This document shows positions 35,665 to 42,361 of a stretch of DNA of 64,000 nt, piece after piece (the stretch's first letter is position 1; every line of letters starts with the position of its first letter). The translations under genes were made by a program, and so were the position numbers. The stretch comes from an uncultured Bacteroidales bacterium (lineage in GTDB: Bacteria; Bacteroidota; Bacteroidia; Bacteroidales; UBA932): contig ONJB01000005.1 in assembly GCA_900318015.1 (NCBI GenBank), positions 62,001 to 126,000 on the forward strand, in the 5' to 3' direction. The notes below the pieces were generated by a model, which did no database searches, was not told the DNA's origin, and saw only the letters and a program-made list of their open reading frames with translations.

Positions 35665-36771
35665 CTACTTGAAGATTTCAGCCAGCTTGGCCTCAAGGTC
35701 TTCCCCGCGGAGGCAGCGGGCGACGACGGTTCCTTCCGGATCGATCAGCAGGTTGTCCGGGATGGAATTGACGGAATAGACGTCGGAAGCGAGGCTCTGC
35801 CAGTACTTGAGGTCGGAAAGGTGGATCCAGGGCATCTCCCAATCCTTGATGGCGGCCACCCAAGGCTCCTTCTCGCGGTCGAAGGAAAGGCCCACGATGT
35901 CGAAGCCCTTCTTGTGATACTTCTTGTAGGCAGCGACGACATTGGGCATCTCCGCCTCGCAAGGGCCGCACCAGGAGGCCCAGAAATCGACAAGGACCCA
36001 CTTGCCCTGGCCCACATACTCGCTCAGCTTGTGCATCTTGCCGTCCGTGTCGGGCTCCTCGAGGTCGAGGAACTTCTGGCCGATGATGGCCTGCTTCTTC
36101 TCTTCGGCCGCTTTCTGACGGGCGGCGGACTCTTCAATCTTCTTCTTCAGGTCCTGGACATACGGGTGCTGGGCGAAGGCGGCATCCGACTCCACGTACT
36201 CGTTGAACTTGTCCGGACCGGCCAGGGAACGGACGTTCCGGATGAACGCGACCGGAATCAGGTTGTCCTTGTTCTCGTCGACGACGGAGACATAGCATTC
36301 GCCGAGCTTCTTGAACCATTCCTCATACTCGGGCATCTTGGCCTCCTGCTCCTCCTTGGGAAGGGCGACCAGTTCGTTGACGAAGGCGTTGTACTCCTGC
36401 ATCATGGCATCGGTCTTCGCATCGCATTCGGCGAGCTTGTTGTTGAGGTCGGACCCCTGGAGGGTCTGGTCGGCGTAATTGACCTGGATGGGCTTGCCGT
36501 CATTGAAGAACATGAAGCTCCAGTTGGATTTGTCGGAGGTGATGTTCAGGTAGGCATCCTTGGGAGCCGTACCCTTGAAGGCGAAAGCGCCGTTCGCGAC
36601 GACGGCCGTGTCGATGGCCTCGCCGGTAATCTGGTCCACCAGGAGCACCTGCGCGCCGTCTTCCAGGCCGGTGCCGCTGATGGCATATTTCTTCACATCA
36701 CTTTCGTTGCAAGCCAGCACGGCCGCCGCGGCCACCGCCAGCATCAGAGTCGATAACTTTTTCATTTCCAT
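35665..36771 (-). CDS. TlpA-like thioredoxin-fold lipoprotein
   Basis: Envelope thiol-disulfide oxidoreductase. It has 368 residues from the ATG at 36771 (MEMKKLSTLMLAVAAAAVLACNES); the ATG two codons later (36765) is equally good. The lipidated Cys is at ~21. The N-terminal ~110 residues (YAISGTGLEDGAQVLLVDQITGEAIDT) resemble the DUF4369 domain that often precedes these thioredoxins. A helical middle segment follows. The C-terminal TlpA/AhpC-type domain holds the redox motif VDFWASWCGPCEAEMPN and the cis-Pro region SIPDNLLIDPEGTVVAR. It is a single gene lying tail-out from the lacI operon; no direct role in pectin use is evident. Confidence 0.9.
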   Translation of the reverse strand: MEMKKLSTLMLAVAAAAVLACNESDVKKYAISGTGLEDGAQVLLVDQITGEAIDTAVVANGAFAFKGTAPKDAYLNITSDKSNWSFMFFNDGKPIQVNYADQTLQGSDLNNKLAECDAKTDAMMQEYNAFVNELVALPKEEQEAKMPEYEEWFKKLGECYVSVVDENKDNLIPVAFIRNVRSLAGPDKFNEYVESDAAFAQHPYVQDLKKKIEESAARQKAAEEKKQAIIGQKFLDLEEPDTDGKMHKLSEYVGQGKWVLVDFWASWCGPCEAEMPNVVAAYKKYHKKGFDIVGLSFDREKEPWVAAIKDWEMPWIHLSDLKYWQSLASDVYSVNSIPDNLLIDPEGTVVARCLRGEDLEAKLAEIFK

Positions 36772-36877
36772 TAAATTTTCGCAAAAATACGAATTTTCCT
36801 CAAATTCCGGCAACCTGCCGGGTGAAAATGCCTGTGGAGTCTGCCGGCGGGTTCGATCTAACGGTCGAATAAAGTAT

Positions 36878-36893
36878 GTACAAACGTTTGTAC
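36878..36893. promoter_or_regulatory. LacI-type operator upstream of kduD
   Basis: GTACAAACGTTTGTAC is a perfect 16-bp palindrome whose 14-bp core is identical to the site in front of lacI-kdgK. It overlaps the -33 TTTG (36887-36890) of the kduD promoter, linking the two operons into one regulon. Confidence 0.78.
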
Positions 36894-36918
36894 TTTTCCG
36901 GATTCTTCCCTATCTTTG
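36887..36918 (+). promoter_or_regulatory. kduD-kduI promoter
   Basis: TTTG (36887-36890), a 20-base spacer and TAtcTTTG (36911-36918), identical in both boxes and spacing to the lacI-kdgK promoter. The kduD ATG follows at 36952. Confidence 0.72.
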
Positions 36919-36951
36919 CGGTCGAAACGGAAAAACCAAACAAATCAAGAT

Positions 36952-37755
36952 ATGACAAACCTCTTTTCCCTCGAAGGCAAGAACGCCTGGATCACGGGCG
37001 CTTCCTACGGCATCGGCTTCAACATCGCGAAGGCGTTCGTCGAGGCCGGCATCCAGAACATCATCTTCAACGACATCAACGAGGCCGCGCTGGAGCGGGG
37101 CTTGAACAACTATAAGGAAGCGGGCATTACGAACGTGCACGGGTACGTGTGCGACGTGACCAAGGAAGACGACGTGAAGGCCCTCGTGGAGAAGATCCAC
37201 GCCGAGGTGGGCCAGATCGACATCCTCGTGAACAACGCCGGCATCATCAAGCGCATCCCGATGCACGAGATGAAGCGCTCCGAGTTCCAGGCCGTCATCG
37301 ACGTGGACCTCGTCGCCCCGTTCATCGTCTCCTCCGCCGTCCTCCCCGAGATGATGGAGCGCCGCGAGGGAAAGATCATCAACATCTGCTCGATGATGTC
37401 TGAGCTCGGCCGCGAGACTGTGAGCGCCTACGCCGCCGCGAAGGGCGGTTTGAAGATGCTCACCCGTAACATCTGCTCCGAGTACGGCGAGTACAACATC
37501 CAGTGCAACGGCATCGGACCCGGCTATATCGCTACTCCCCAGACCGCTCCCCTGCGGGAGAAGCAGCCCGACGGCAGCCGCCACCCCTTCGACAGCTTCA
37601 TCTGCGCGAAGACCCCGGCGGGCCGCTGGCTCGACCCGTCCGAACTCGGCGGCCCTGCCGTGTTCCTCGCCTCCCACGCTTCCGACGCCGTGAACGGCCA
37701 CATCCTGTATGTGGACGGCGGCATCCTCGCTTACATCGGAAAACAGCCCAAGTGA
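36952..37755 (+). CDS. kduD: 2-deoxy-D-gluconate 3-dehydrogenase / DKI dehydrogenase
   Basis: Cytoplasmic short-chain dehydrogenase that reduces 2,5-diketo-3-deoxygluconate to 2-keto-3-deoxygluconate in unsaturated-uronate catabolism. It has 267 residues from the ATG at 36952 (MTNLFSLEGKNAWITGASYGIG). The cofactor motif is TGASYGIG. NNAGIIKR follows. The catalytic Ser region is IINICSMMSELG and the YxxxK is YAAAKGGLK. The C-terminus ends in VNGHILYVDGGILAYIGKQPK, typical of the family. It is followed one base later by kduI in the same transcript. Confidence 0.94.
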   Translation: MTNLFSLEGKNAWITGASYGIGFNIAKAFVEAGIQNIIFNDINEAALERGLNNYKEAGITNVHGYVCDVTKEDDVKALVEKIHAEVGQIDILVNNAGIIKRIPMHEMKRSEFQAVIDVDLVAPFIVSSAVLPEMMERREGKIINICSMMSELGRETVSAYAAAKGGLKMLTRNICSEYGEYNIQCNGIGPGYIATPQTAPLREKQPDGSRHPFDSFICAKTPAGRWLDPSELGGPAVFLASHASDAVNGHILYVDGGILAYIGKQPK

Positions 37756-37756
37756 T

Positions 37757-38602
37757 ATGAGTAAAGTGAATTGCACCGTCCGCCAGGCGTCCAGCAACGT
37801 CGACGCCAAGCATTACGACACCGAGCGCATCCGCAAGGAGTACCTCGTGCAGAACATCATGGTTCCCGGCGAGATCAACATGGTCTATTCCATGTTCGAC
37901 CGCATCATCGCCGGCGGCGCCGTCCCCGTCGATGAGGAACTCGTCCTCGAGGCCCCGGAGGTTCTCCGCGCCGAATACTTCACCCAGCGCCGCGAGATCG
38001 GCATCATCAACGTCGGCGGCACCGGCGTCGTGAAAGTCGGTGACGAGGAGTATGAAATTCCCTACAAGGAGGCCATCTACGTCGGTCGCGGCAACCGCCA
38101 CGTCTCTTTCCGCAGCATCGACCCCGCGAAGCCCGCGCACTTCTACTTCTGCTCCGCCACCGCCCACAAGGAGACCGGCGTGAAGAAGGTTTCCAAGAAA
38201 GACGCCGTGGTGATGCACCTCGGATCCCTGGAGGAGAGCAACGAGCGCACGATCAACCGCCTGCTGGTCAAGGAGGTGGTCCCCTGCTGCCAGCTCCAGA
38301 TGGGCATGACCGAGCTCGCCCCGGGCAGCACCTGGAACACGATGCCCGCCCATACCCACGACCGCCGCATGGAGGTCTACTTCTACTTCGAGCTTCCGGA
38401 AGACGCGGCCGTGTGCCACTTCATGGGCGAACCCCAGGAGACGCGCCACATCTGGATGCACAACGAGGAGGCCGTCATCTCCCCGCAGTGGAGCATCCAC
38501 TCCGCCTGCGCCACCCGCAACTACACCTTCATCTGGGGCATGTGCGGCGAGAACGACGACTACAACGACATGGACTGGTGCGCCACCAAAGACCTGAGAT
38601 AG
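37757..38602 (+). CDS. kduI: 5-keto-4-deoxyuronate isomerase
   Basis: Cytoplasmic cupin-fold isomerase that converts 5-keto-4-deoxyuronate (from unsaturated galacturonate) into 2,5-diketo-3-deoxygluconate for KduD. It has 281 residues, as usual for KduI. Metal-ligand region NTMPAHTHDRRMEVYFYFEL contains the conserved HTH and Glu; a further His is in IHSACATRNYTFIWGM. N-terminal HYDTERIRKEYLVQNIMVPG is family-typical. The start MSKVNCTVRQASS at 37757 follows the kduD stop by one base. Confidence 0.96.
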   Translation: MSKVNCTVRQASSNVDAKHYDTERIRKEYLVQNIMVPGEINMVYSMFDRIIAGGAVPVDEELVLEAPEVLRAEYFTQRREIGIINVGGTGVVKVGDEEYEIPYKEAIYVGRGNRHVSFRSIDPAKPAHFYFCSATAHKETGVKKVSKKDAVVMHLGSLEESNERTINRLLVKEVVPCCQLQMGMTELAPGSTWNTMPAHTHDRRMEVYFYFELPEDAAVCHFMGEPQETRHIWMHNEEAVISPQWSIHSACATRNYTFIWGMCGENDDYNDMDWCATKDLR

Positions 38603-38603
38603 C

Positions 38604-39458
38604 ATGAAACGGATCCTCATCCTCCTCGCGGCGGCGGCCGCCCTGTGCGCCTGCTCCCAGGAGAAGAAAGTGATGGCCCGCTTCGTTCCCGAGCGGTCCG
38701 ACGACTTCGTCTTCGAGAACAACCTCATCGCCGGCCGTTTTTACGGCAAGGCGCTGGAGGGAAATCCCACTTCCCCCGGCCTGGACATCTGGGTGAAACT
38801 CCCCGGCAAGCTCGTCGCCGACGAGTGGTACAAGGGCTATGAAACCCAGAGCGACGAATACTACCACCACGACCATGGCGGGAAGGACTGCTACAAGGTC
38901 GCGGTCAGCCTGGGCGGCGGCGCTTCGTCCCCGCTCATCGACGGGAAACTGTGCTTCCCGGCCACGAACTACCGGTCCTGGGAAATCGTGGAGAACAGCG
39001 CCAAGAAGGTGGTGTTCACGATCCATTATCCCCAGTGGGAAGCCGCCGAGGGGGTGAAGGTCGCACTGGACAAGACCGTCACCGTGGTCCCGGACACCTA
39101 TTTCTGCGCCGTGGAGGATGTCTATACCTTCGAAGGGACCGACACCCTCGCGATTGCCGCCGGCATGAACATCCATGCCGCGCTGGAGACCGTCGAGAAG
39201 CAGCTCGTCCAGCCTGGCCGCGTGGCCATCTGGGAGCACGCCTCCGACCAGACCTATGAACCCGAGGACGGGATGCTGGGCGTGGGCGTCGTGATGCCCG
39301 ACGCCGACGGCACCAGCCTCTCCGAGGATGGAACCCATCTCCTCGTCTGGAAGTACGTCACCTCCGGCCAGCCCGTCCGCTATTCCTTCGGCTCCTGCTG
39401 GTCCAAGGGCGACATCAAGACCGCCCAGGACTGGTTCGAGACCGTTGTCTCGCAGTAA
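38604..39458 (+). CDS. DUF4861-like lipoprotein of the pectin regulon
   Basis: Periplasmic or surface lipoprotein of 284 residues (MKRILILLAAAAALCACSQ, lipidated Cys 17). The body is rich in beta-strand and aromatic residues (GLDIWVKLPGKLVADEWYKGY, YHHDHGGKDCYKVAVSLGGG) and ends in CWSKGDIKTAQDWFETVV. It resembles DUF4861 proteins, which occur in Bacteroidetes pectin loci, but this assignment is from memory of the family and no catalytic residue can be named. It starts one base after the kduI stop and is the last gene before a strong terminator, so it belongs to the kduD-kduI transcript. Confidence 0.7.
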   Translation: MKRILILLAAAAALCACSQEKKVMARFVPERSDDFVFENNLIAGRFYGKALEGNPTSPGLDIWVKLPGKLVADEWYKGYETQSDEYYHHDHGGKDCYKVAVSLGGGASSPLIDGKLCFPATNYRSWEIVENSAKKVVFTIHYPQWEAAEGVKVALDKTVTVVPDTYFCAVEDVYTFEGTDTLAIAAGMNIHAALETVEKQLVQPGRVAIWEHASDQTYEPEDGMLGVGVVMPDADGTSLSEDGTHLLVWKYVTSGQPVRYSFGSCWSKGDIKTAQDWFETVVSQ

Positions 39459-39481
39459 GAGACCCGAACGGGAAACACCTG

Positions 39482-39510
39482 AAGGCTCCGTCATCGACGG
39501 GGCCTTTTTT
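39482..39510 (+). terminator. Terminator of the kduD-kduI operon
   Basis: A 10-bp stem (AGGCTCCGTC/GACGGGGCCT, one T-G pair) with a 3-base loop is followed by six T residues. Confidence 0.85.
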
Positions 39511-39514
39511 CTTC

Positions 39515-39545
39515 TTGCAGAAAAACGTCCTTTTTCCTACATTTG
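39515..39545 (+). promoter_or_regulatory. Promoter of the first DUF4230 gene
   Basis: TTG (39515-39517), a 20-base spacer and TAcaTTTG (39538-39545). The ATG is at 39599. Confidence 0.65.
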
Positions 39546-39598
39546 TAGATAGAACGAACTTAACAACTTTTTTACACCATTCTAATCTACCTTTCGCC

Positions 39599-40219
39599 AT
39601 GCGCAAGACCATTCAACTGTCCAAATGGTTGCTCGCGGCCGTCCTGCTGATGCTGACCGCATCGGGATGCGGCCCCCGTTCCCAAAAAATGGCCGCCCTT
39701 CTCTCGCGGAAGGAGAAGGCCATCCAGGTCATCGACAAGATCAAGTCCGAGAAACAGCTCGGCCTGGTCGAGTACGAGATCGAAAAAATCGTAAAAGCAA
39801 AAGAGGAAGGCCGCAAGGTTTTCATTCTTAAGTCGAAAAAGGAAATCCTATGTTCCTGCAAGGCCTACTTGAAGGCCGGAATCGACCTAAGCGGATTCAA
39901 TCCGATGACGGACATGGCCATCGACCCGGACGAGACGATGATCACCCTCACGCTTCCCGCCCCCACCCTCCTGTCCCTGAACATTCCGATTGACGAGGTC
40001 GAAATCCTGTACGAGAAAACGAAGTACAGCAACGGATTCACCCTCACGGACTTGAATGAAATCCTCAGGCAGGGAGAAGCGCAAATCAATGCCAGCGTGC
40101 CTGATCTCGGCATCCTGGAGGACGCCAAGCAGAACGCACGCCTGTTCTTCGAGCCCCTGTTCAAGCGTCTGGGTTTCACCAGCGTACAAGTCGAATTCAA
40201 AGAAAACCAAAAAGTTTAG
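39599..40219 (+). CDS. DUF4230-type lipoprotein A1
   Basis: Unknown envelope protein of 206 residues. The ATG at 39599 gives MRKTIQLSKWLLAAVLLMLTASGCG, a lipoprotein signal (Cys ~24). A helical segment precedes the core (IDKIKSEKQLGLVEYEIEKIVKAKEE), then a beta-rich region (KKEILCSCKAYLKAGIDLSGF; TLTLPAPTLLSLNIP) and a C-terminal helix (RQGEAQINASVPDLGILEDAKQ). The pattern fits DUF4230. It is 37-50% alike by eye to the third gene of the cluster (41043-41624): both contain LVEY, CxAYLKAGIDL, PxxTLLSL and QxxxxxxxSVPxLGILE. The function is not known. Confidence 0.78.
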   Translation: MRKTIQLSKWLLAAVLLMLTASGCGPRSQKMAALLSRKEKAIQVIDKIKSEKQLGLVEYEIEKIVKAKEEGRKVFILKSKKEILCSCKAYLKAGIDLSGFNPMTDMAIDPDETMITLTLPAPTLLSLNIPIDEVEILYEKTKYSNGFTLTDLNEILRQGEAQINASVPDLGILEDAKQNARLFFEPLFKRLGFTSVQVEFKENQKV

Positions 40220-40225
40220 GAGGAG

Positions 40226-41017
40226 ATGGCCATGGATATTACGACCAAGAACATGAGGGCGCTCCTCATCAATGTGTTGCTCGGCATAGCCATCGTCGCC
40301 GCCGTATTCGCGGCTATCGGCGGAGGATGGTCGCTTGCCAAATACACGGGAATCCTGCCGCTCAAAAAGGCCAAGAAGGCGCTCGTCATCGACAAAACCC
40401 CCATCACCGTGGAACATATCAAGGCGATAGGCGAACTCGTGACCGCCACTTGGTACGACGAGCAGGTCATCCTCGTCCAGAAATTGAGATACTCTCCAGA
40501 TTCCACATTTGTAAAAAGGGTGAAAGAAGGAGAAGTCGTAAAAGTGATAAAACAGACAACTAAGAAAAAGAACAATACCACCGAGATAATCACATACGAG
40601 GAAGCGGCGAAGGTTCTGGGCGAACTCGTCATCATTCAGGATGCCCATGGACGCATCGGCATCAACATGGCGAAAATGAAACCGGAAAATCTCGTTTTCC
40701 CCAAGAAGGACGGGATGCCGGTCCAGATCAAGCTGCCTGCCCTGGAGTGCCTGGACTTCATCATGAACCCGACCGATACCGAAGTATTCTCCGAAAGTGA
40801 AGGATGGAATCTCGACGATTTAAAGAAGGCGATGGCTCCGGCCGAGTTGGAAATGAAGACCAAGATGAAAAAAGACAAGAGCCTGTTCGATACCGCCAGC
40901 AAGAGCGCGCAGGAAGTTGTCACCCAGCTCTTCCGGGCGGCCGGATACGAAAACGTCCAGGTGGTCTTCGAATCGGATGAAATCAAGAATCTGGAGATTC
41001 CGTCCGTAGAACAATAG
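40226..41017 (+). CDS. DUF4230-type membrane protein B1
   Basis: Unknown protein of 263 residues with one N-terminal membrane anchor (LLINVLLGIAIVAAVFAAIGGG, ~13-34) and a periplasmic beta/alpha domain. Core motifs ITVEHIKAIGELVTATWYDEQVIL and LPALECLDFIMNPTDTEVFSESEGW match DUF4230 and its paralogue at 41634-42287. It carries an insert (~90-125: RVKEGEVVKVIKQTTKKKNN) absent from the paralogue. It follows A1 by 6 bases with a good GGAGG-like ribosome site (aggaggagatg). Function unknown. Confidence 0.78.
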   Translation: MAMDITTKNMRALLINVLLGIAIVAAVFAAIGGGWSLAKYTGILPLKKAKKALVIDKTPITVEHIKAIGELVTATWYDEQVILVQKLRYSPDSTFVKRVKEGEVVKVIKQTTKKKNNTTEIITYEEAAKVLGELVIIQDAHGRIGINMAKMKPENLVFPKKDGMPVQIKLPALECLDFIMNPTDTEVFSESEGWNLDDLKKAMAPAELEMKTKMKKDKSLFDTASKSAQEVVTQLFRAAGYENVQVVFESDEIKNLEIPSVEQ

Positions 41018-41024
41018 ATTTTCG

Positions 41025-41032
41025 TATCTTTG
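41025..41032 (+). promoter_or_regulatory. Internal -7 box before the second DUF4230 pair
   Basis: TAtcTTTG lies only 10 bases before the ATG at 41043. No clear TTTG is 19-20 bases upstream. If used, it would give an almost leaderless transcript of the second gene pair. Confidence 0.45.
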
Positions 41033-41042
41033 TCCTGGTAGC

Positions 41043-41624
41043 ATGAAAAGGTTCTTTCATACGGTCGGGACGATGATCGTTCTCCTGCTCGCCGTTTTTC
41101 TGACGGCGACGGGATGTCGCGGCCGTGCGGCCGTGGAGGACACCGTGCAGCGGGAGATCGAAGCCATCACCGCGATGAAGCAGCTGAGCCTGGTTGAATA
41201 CCGGGTCAGCAAGATCATCAAGGCCGACGACGACGGAGCCTGGTACAAGATCGGGGACCGGAAGATCCTGCTCAGCTGCACGGCCTACCTGAAAGCCGGC
41301 ATCGACCTGGCCGCTTTCGGCCCGGACGATGTCGATATCGACTGGACGGGAAAGCGTGTAACCGTCACGATTCCCCACGCCACCCTTCTCTCCCTGGACA
41401 TGCCGCCCTCGGAGATCCGGGAAGAATATGACCATGTGACGATGTTCCGCCACTCTTTCTCCGCCGAGGATCGCAATGCCCTCCTCCGCCAGGGAGAAAA
41501 GCAGATCCGCAGCAGCGTACCCTCCCTCGGCATCCTGGAGAAGGCCGATGAGAACGCCCGCCGCTTCTTCGAGTCGGTGTTCCAGAAGATGGGATTCGAA
41601 ACCGTGGAAGTAGTATTCAGTTAG
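41043..41624 (+). CDS. DUF4230-type protein A2
   Basis: Unknown envelope protein, 193 residues, signal MKRFFHTVGTMIVLLLAVFLTATGC (probable lipoprotein). It repeats the order of motifs of A1: SLVEYRVSKIIKADDDG, LLSCTAYLKAGIDLAAFGPD, VTIPHATLLSLDMPPSEI, LLRQGEKQIRSSVPSLGILE. It is followed after 9 bases by B2, just as A1 is followed by B1, so the four genes are a tandem duplication of a two-gene unit. Confidence 0.78.
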   Translation: MKRFFHTVGTMIVLLLAVFLTATGCRGRAAVEDTVQREIEAITAMKQLSLVEYRVSKIIKADDDGAWYKIGDRKILLSCTAYLKAGIDLAAFGPDDVDIDWTGKRVTVTIPHATLLSLDMPPSEIREEYDHVTMFRHSFSAEDRNALLRQGEKQIRSSVPSLGILEKADENARRFFESVFQKMGFETVEVVFS

Positions 41625-41633
41625 GAGGGTCCC

Positions 41634-42287
41634 ATGGAGAAGAAAATCGTCGTCAAGATTACGCCCGCGGCCGTTTTGCTGGCCGTCCTGGTCCTCCTGG
41701 CCGCCCTGTTCCTTGCCCGCGGCGACCGCCGGGACAAGCAGCCCCTCACCATCCAGGACACGCCCGTCATCATCACGAAAATCCGCTCGCTCGGAGAATT
41801 GACGACGGCCTGCTACTATGACGAGATGGTTCTTTCCCGGACCAAACCGAACGCACTCTCCTCGACAGCGCTGGGTTCCCTGGCCGAAGGACTCGGCAAG
41901 GACGTGGACGACCACCTGGTCCTTATCGCCAAGGGAACGGTCCGGGCCGGCGTGGACCTGATGGACATGACCGAAGATGACATCCGTTTTGTGGGCGATA
42001 CGGCCTACATCCGTCTCCCCGTTCCGCAGTACCTGGACGTCATCGTGAACCCTTCTGATTTCGAGGTTTTCGCCGAAACCGGCAAATGGACGCACGAAGA
42101 GGTCACGAGCCTGCAGTCCACGGCCCGGCAGCGGCTCCTGATGGGCGCGGACCACTACGGCCTGAAATCCAAGGCCTATGTCGGCGCCATGGATGCCGTG
42201 ACCGATCTTCTCGCCGCCTCAGGTTACACCTACATCCGCTTCGACCACCCCGGCTCCTACATCCGCATGCCCCTGCCTGCCGAGTGA
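41634..42287 (+). CDS. DUF4230-type membrane protein B2
   Basis: Unknown protein of 217 residues with an N-terminal membrane anchor (AAVLLAVLVLLAALFLA, ~12-28) and a periplasmic domain. Motifs PVIITKIRSLGELTTACYYDEMVL and LPVPQYLDVIVNPSDFEVFAETG mirror B1; KGTVRAGVDLMDMTEDDI resembles the A-type KAGIDL motif, so all four proteins share one fold. It follows A2 by 9 bases. A probable promoter for the next gene begins within 50 bases of its stop. Confidence 0.78.
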   Translation: MEKKIVVKITPAAVLLAVLVLLAALFLARGDRRDKQPLTIQDTPVIITKIRSLGELTTACYYDEMVLSRTKPNALSSTALGSLAEGLGKDVDDHLVLIAKGTVRAGVDLMDMTEDDIRFVGDTAYIRLPVPQYLDVIVNPSDFEVFAETGKWTHEEVTSLQSTARQRLLMGADHYGLKSKAYVGAMDAVTDLLAASGYTYIRFDHPGSYIRMPLPAE

Positions 42288-42333
42288 ATCTGCCATTCCC
42301 GGGATCCGGACACCGACAAAAGAATCTTTTTCG

Positions 42334-42341
42334 TATCTTTG
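42334..42341 (+). promoter_or_regulatory. -7 box before the receiver/PEP-synthase-like gene
   Basis: TAtcTTTG, 20 bases before the ATG at 42362, in the same CGTATCTTTGTC context as the box at 41025-41032. No convincing -33 box is seen. Confidence 0.5.
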
Positions 42342-42361
42342 TCTGATTAAACGGACGAAAG

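Noticed and set aside
37134..37141. A CGTGCACG palindrome matching the pectin operator core
   Set aside because: It lies inside the kduD coding sequence (codons for TNVHG) far from a promoter, so it is most likely chance.
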